Shown here: positions 5,816 through 6,117 of the stretch, piece after piece | Layout: every line of letters starts with the position of its first letter | How positions within the stretch are numbered: the stretch's first letter is position 1 | Assembly: GCA_030833605.1 (NCBI GenBank) | Contig: JAURGV010000148.1 | Coordinates: 1 to 6,117, forward strand | Direction of reading: 5' to 3' | DNA length: 6,117 bases | From: Rhodothermales bacterium | Lineage (GTDB): Bacteria > Bacteroidota > Rhodothermia > Rhodothermales > UBA10348 | The notes under the pieces: generated by a model | Told to the model about the DNA's origin: nothing | Seen by the model: only the letters and a program-made list of their open reading frames with translations | Databases searched by the model: none | Program-made: the position numbers and the translations under genes

Positions 5816-6117
5816 ATGTCTCGACTTTCTTCCGAACAAATTGAACTGGTACGAAATCGTTTTTACGATTATCTACGTATGCAGAATTTGCGTCAGACGG
5901 CGGAGCGATCTTCCATTTTCGAAGCCGTTTACGAAACAGATGATCATTTTGACGCCGATGAACTCTACGTTCGGTTGCGGGGTAACAATGTTGCGGTAAG
6001 CCGGGCCACGGTGTACAACACCTTAGAACTGTTGGTGGACTGCAATTTGGTCGTACGGCACCAGTTTGGAAACAAACAGGCTAAATACGAACGTTCCTAT
6101 CGCTACTGGCAACACGA
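5816..6117 (+). CDS. fur: Fur-family metal-dependent transcriptional regulator (3' end outside window)
   Basis: One hundred residues are visible before the window ends in mid-codon. They cover the whole winged-helix DNA-binding domain of the ferric-uptake-regulator family: LRQTAERSSIFEAVYE (25-40), DDHFDADELYVRL (42-54) and the recognition helix SRATVYNTLELL (62-73), followed by the wing (LVVRHQFGNKQAKYERS). His44, Glu92 and His100 fall where Fur proteins place metal ligands. The C-terminal dimerisation domain and CxxC structural zinc sites are beyond the window. The N-terminal extension and YERSYRYWQH resemble Fur proteins of Bacteroidota. ATG 5816 lies about 8 residues ahead of the first conserved helix; no Shine-Dalgarno is seen. 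Family assignment is firm, but Fur, Zur, Mur and PerR cannot be separated without the missing part. No Fur box is visible upstream. Confidence 0.93.
   Translation, partial: MSRLSSEQIELVRNRFYDYLRMQNLRQTAERSSIFEAVYETDDHFDADELYVRLRGNNVAVSRATVYNTLELLVDCNLVVRHQFGNKQAKYERSYRYWQH

Noticed and set aside
5654..5839. 61-codon open frame on the minus strand across the tmk-fur spacer
   Set aside because: It overlaps the ends of both real genes and the direct repeats, has a low-complexity basic product, and no start signals.
1..6117. Defence system, CRISPR array, toxin-antitoxin pair or mobile element
   Set aside because: All substantial reading frames are accounted for by housekeeping, envelope or exported proteins. 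No repeat-spacer array, transposase, nuclease or small toxin-like pair is visible.

Overview
The window looks like chromosomal DNA from the Bacteroidota sensu lato, most likely a Rhodothermota/Balneolota-type marine or halophilic lineage. The evidence is a type IX secretion (T9SS) C-terminal sorting domain on the first protein, the style of its 'choice-of-anchor B' sequence, a Fur protein with the long N-terminus and YERSYRYWQH motif seen in this group, and start codons mostly without strong Shine-Dalgarno sequences. Base composition looks even throughout, at roughly 48 % GC by eye. I see no transposase, integrase, CRISPR array, tRNA or rRNA. The lineage is an inference from protein style, not from a search.

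Layout. (1) Bases 1-2498, plus strand: the 3' part of a secreted choice-of-anchor B family protein with a T9SS sorting signal, followed almost without a gap by a lipoprotein that joins a single-heme c-type cytochrome domain to a YVTN-type beta-propeller. The two are probably co-transcribed and both act outside the cytoplasm. (2) Bases 2503-4821, minus strand: a two-gene operon. A cytoplasmic protein of twelve uninterrupted 34-residue TPRs comes first, then, 6 nt downstream, a DUF368 (PopT-type) polytopic membrane protein of the undecaprenyl-phosphate translocase family. This operon converges on the lipoprotein gene with only 4 nt between the stop codons, and a 7-bp inverted repeat spans both stops. 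(3) Bases 4822-5049: a 228-bp divergent promoter region. It has a good sigma70-like promoter toward the TPR gene whose -10 box lies inside a 21-bp near-palindrome, and a weaker candidate promoter toward tmk. (4) Bases 5050-6117, plus strand: a complete thymidylate kinase gene (tmk), a 136-bp spacer with a terminator-like element and two copies of a 20-bp direct repeat, and the 5' part of a Fur-family metalloregulator gene cut by the window end.

Functional picture. Most of this is housekeeping: dTTP synthesis, metal-dependent regulation and recycling of the lipid carrier for the cell envelope. An exported propeller/cytochrome pair of unknown substrate adds to it. I found no clear new defence or mobile system. 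The items most worth a second look are the TPR-DUF368 operon (a possible cytoplasmic partner for a recently recognised lipid-carrier translocase), the palindrome on its promoter, and the heme-domain lipoprotein in which the usual distal Met-Pro motif reads His-Pro.
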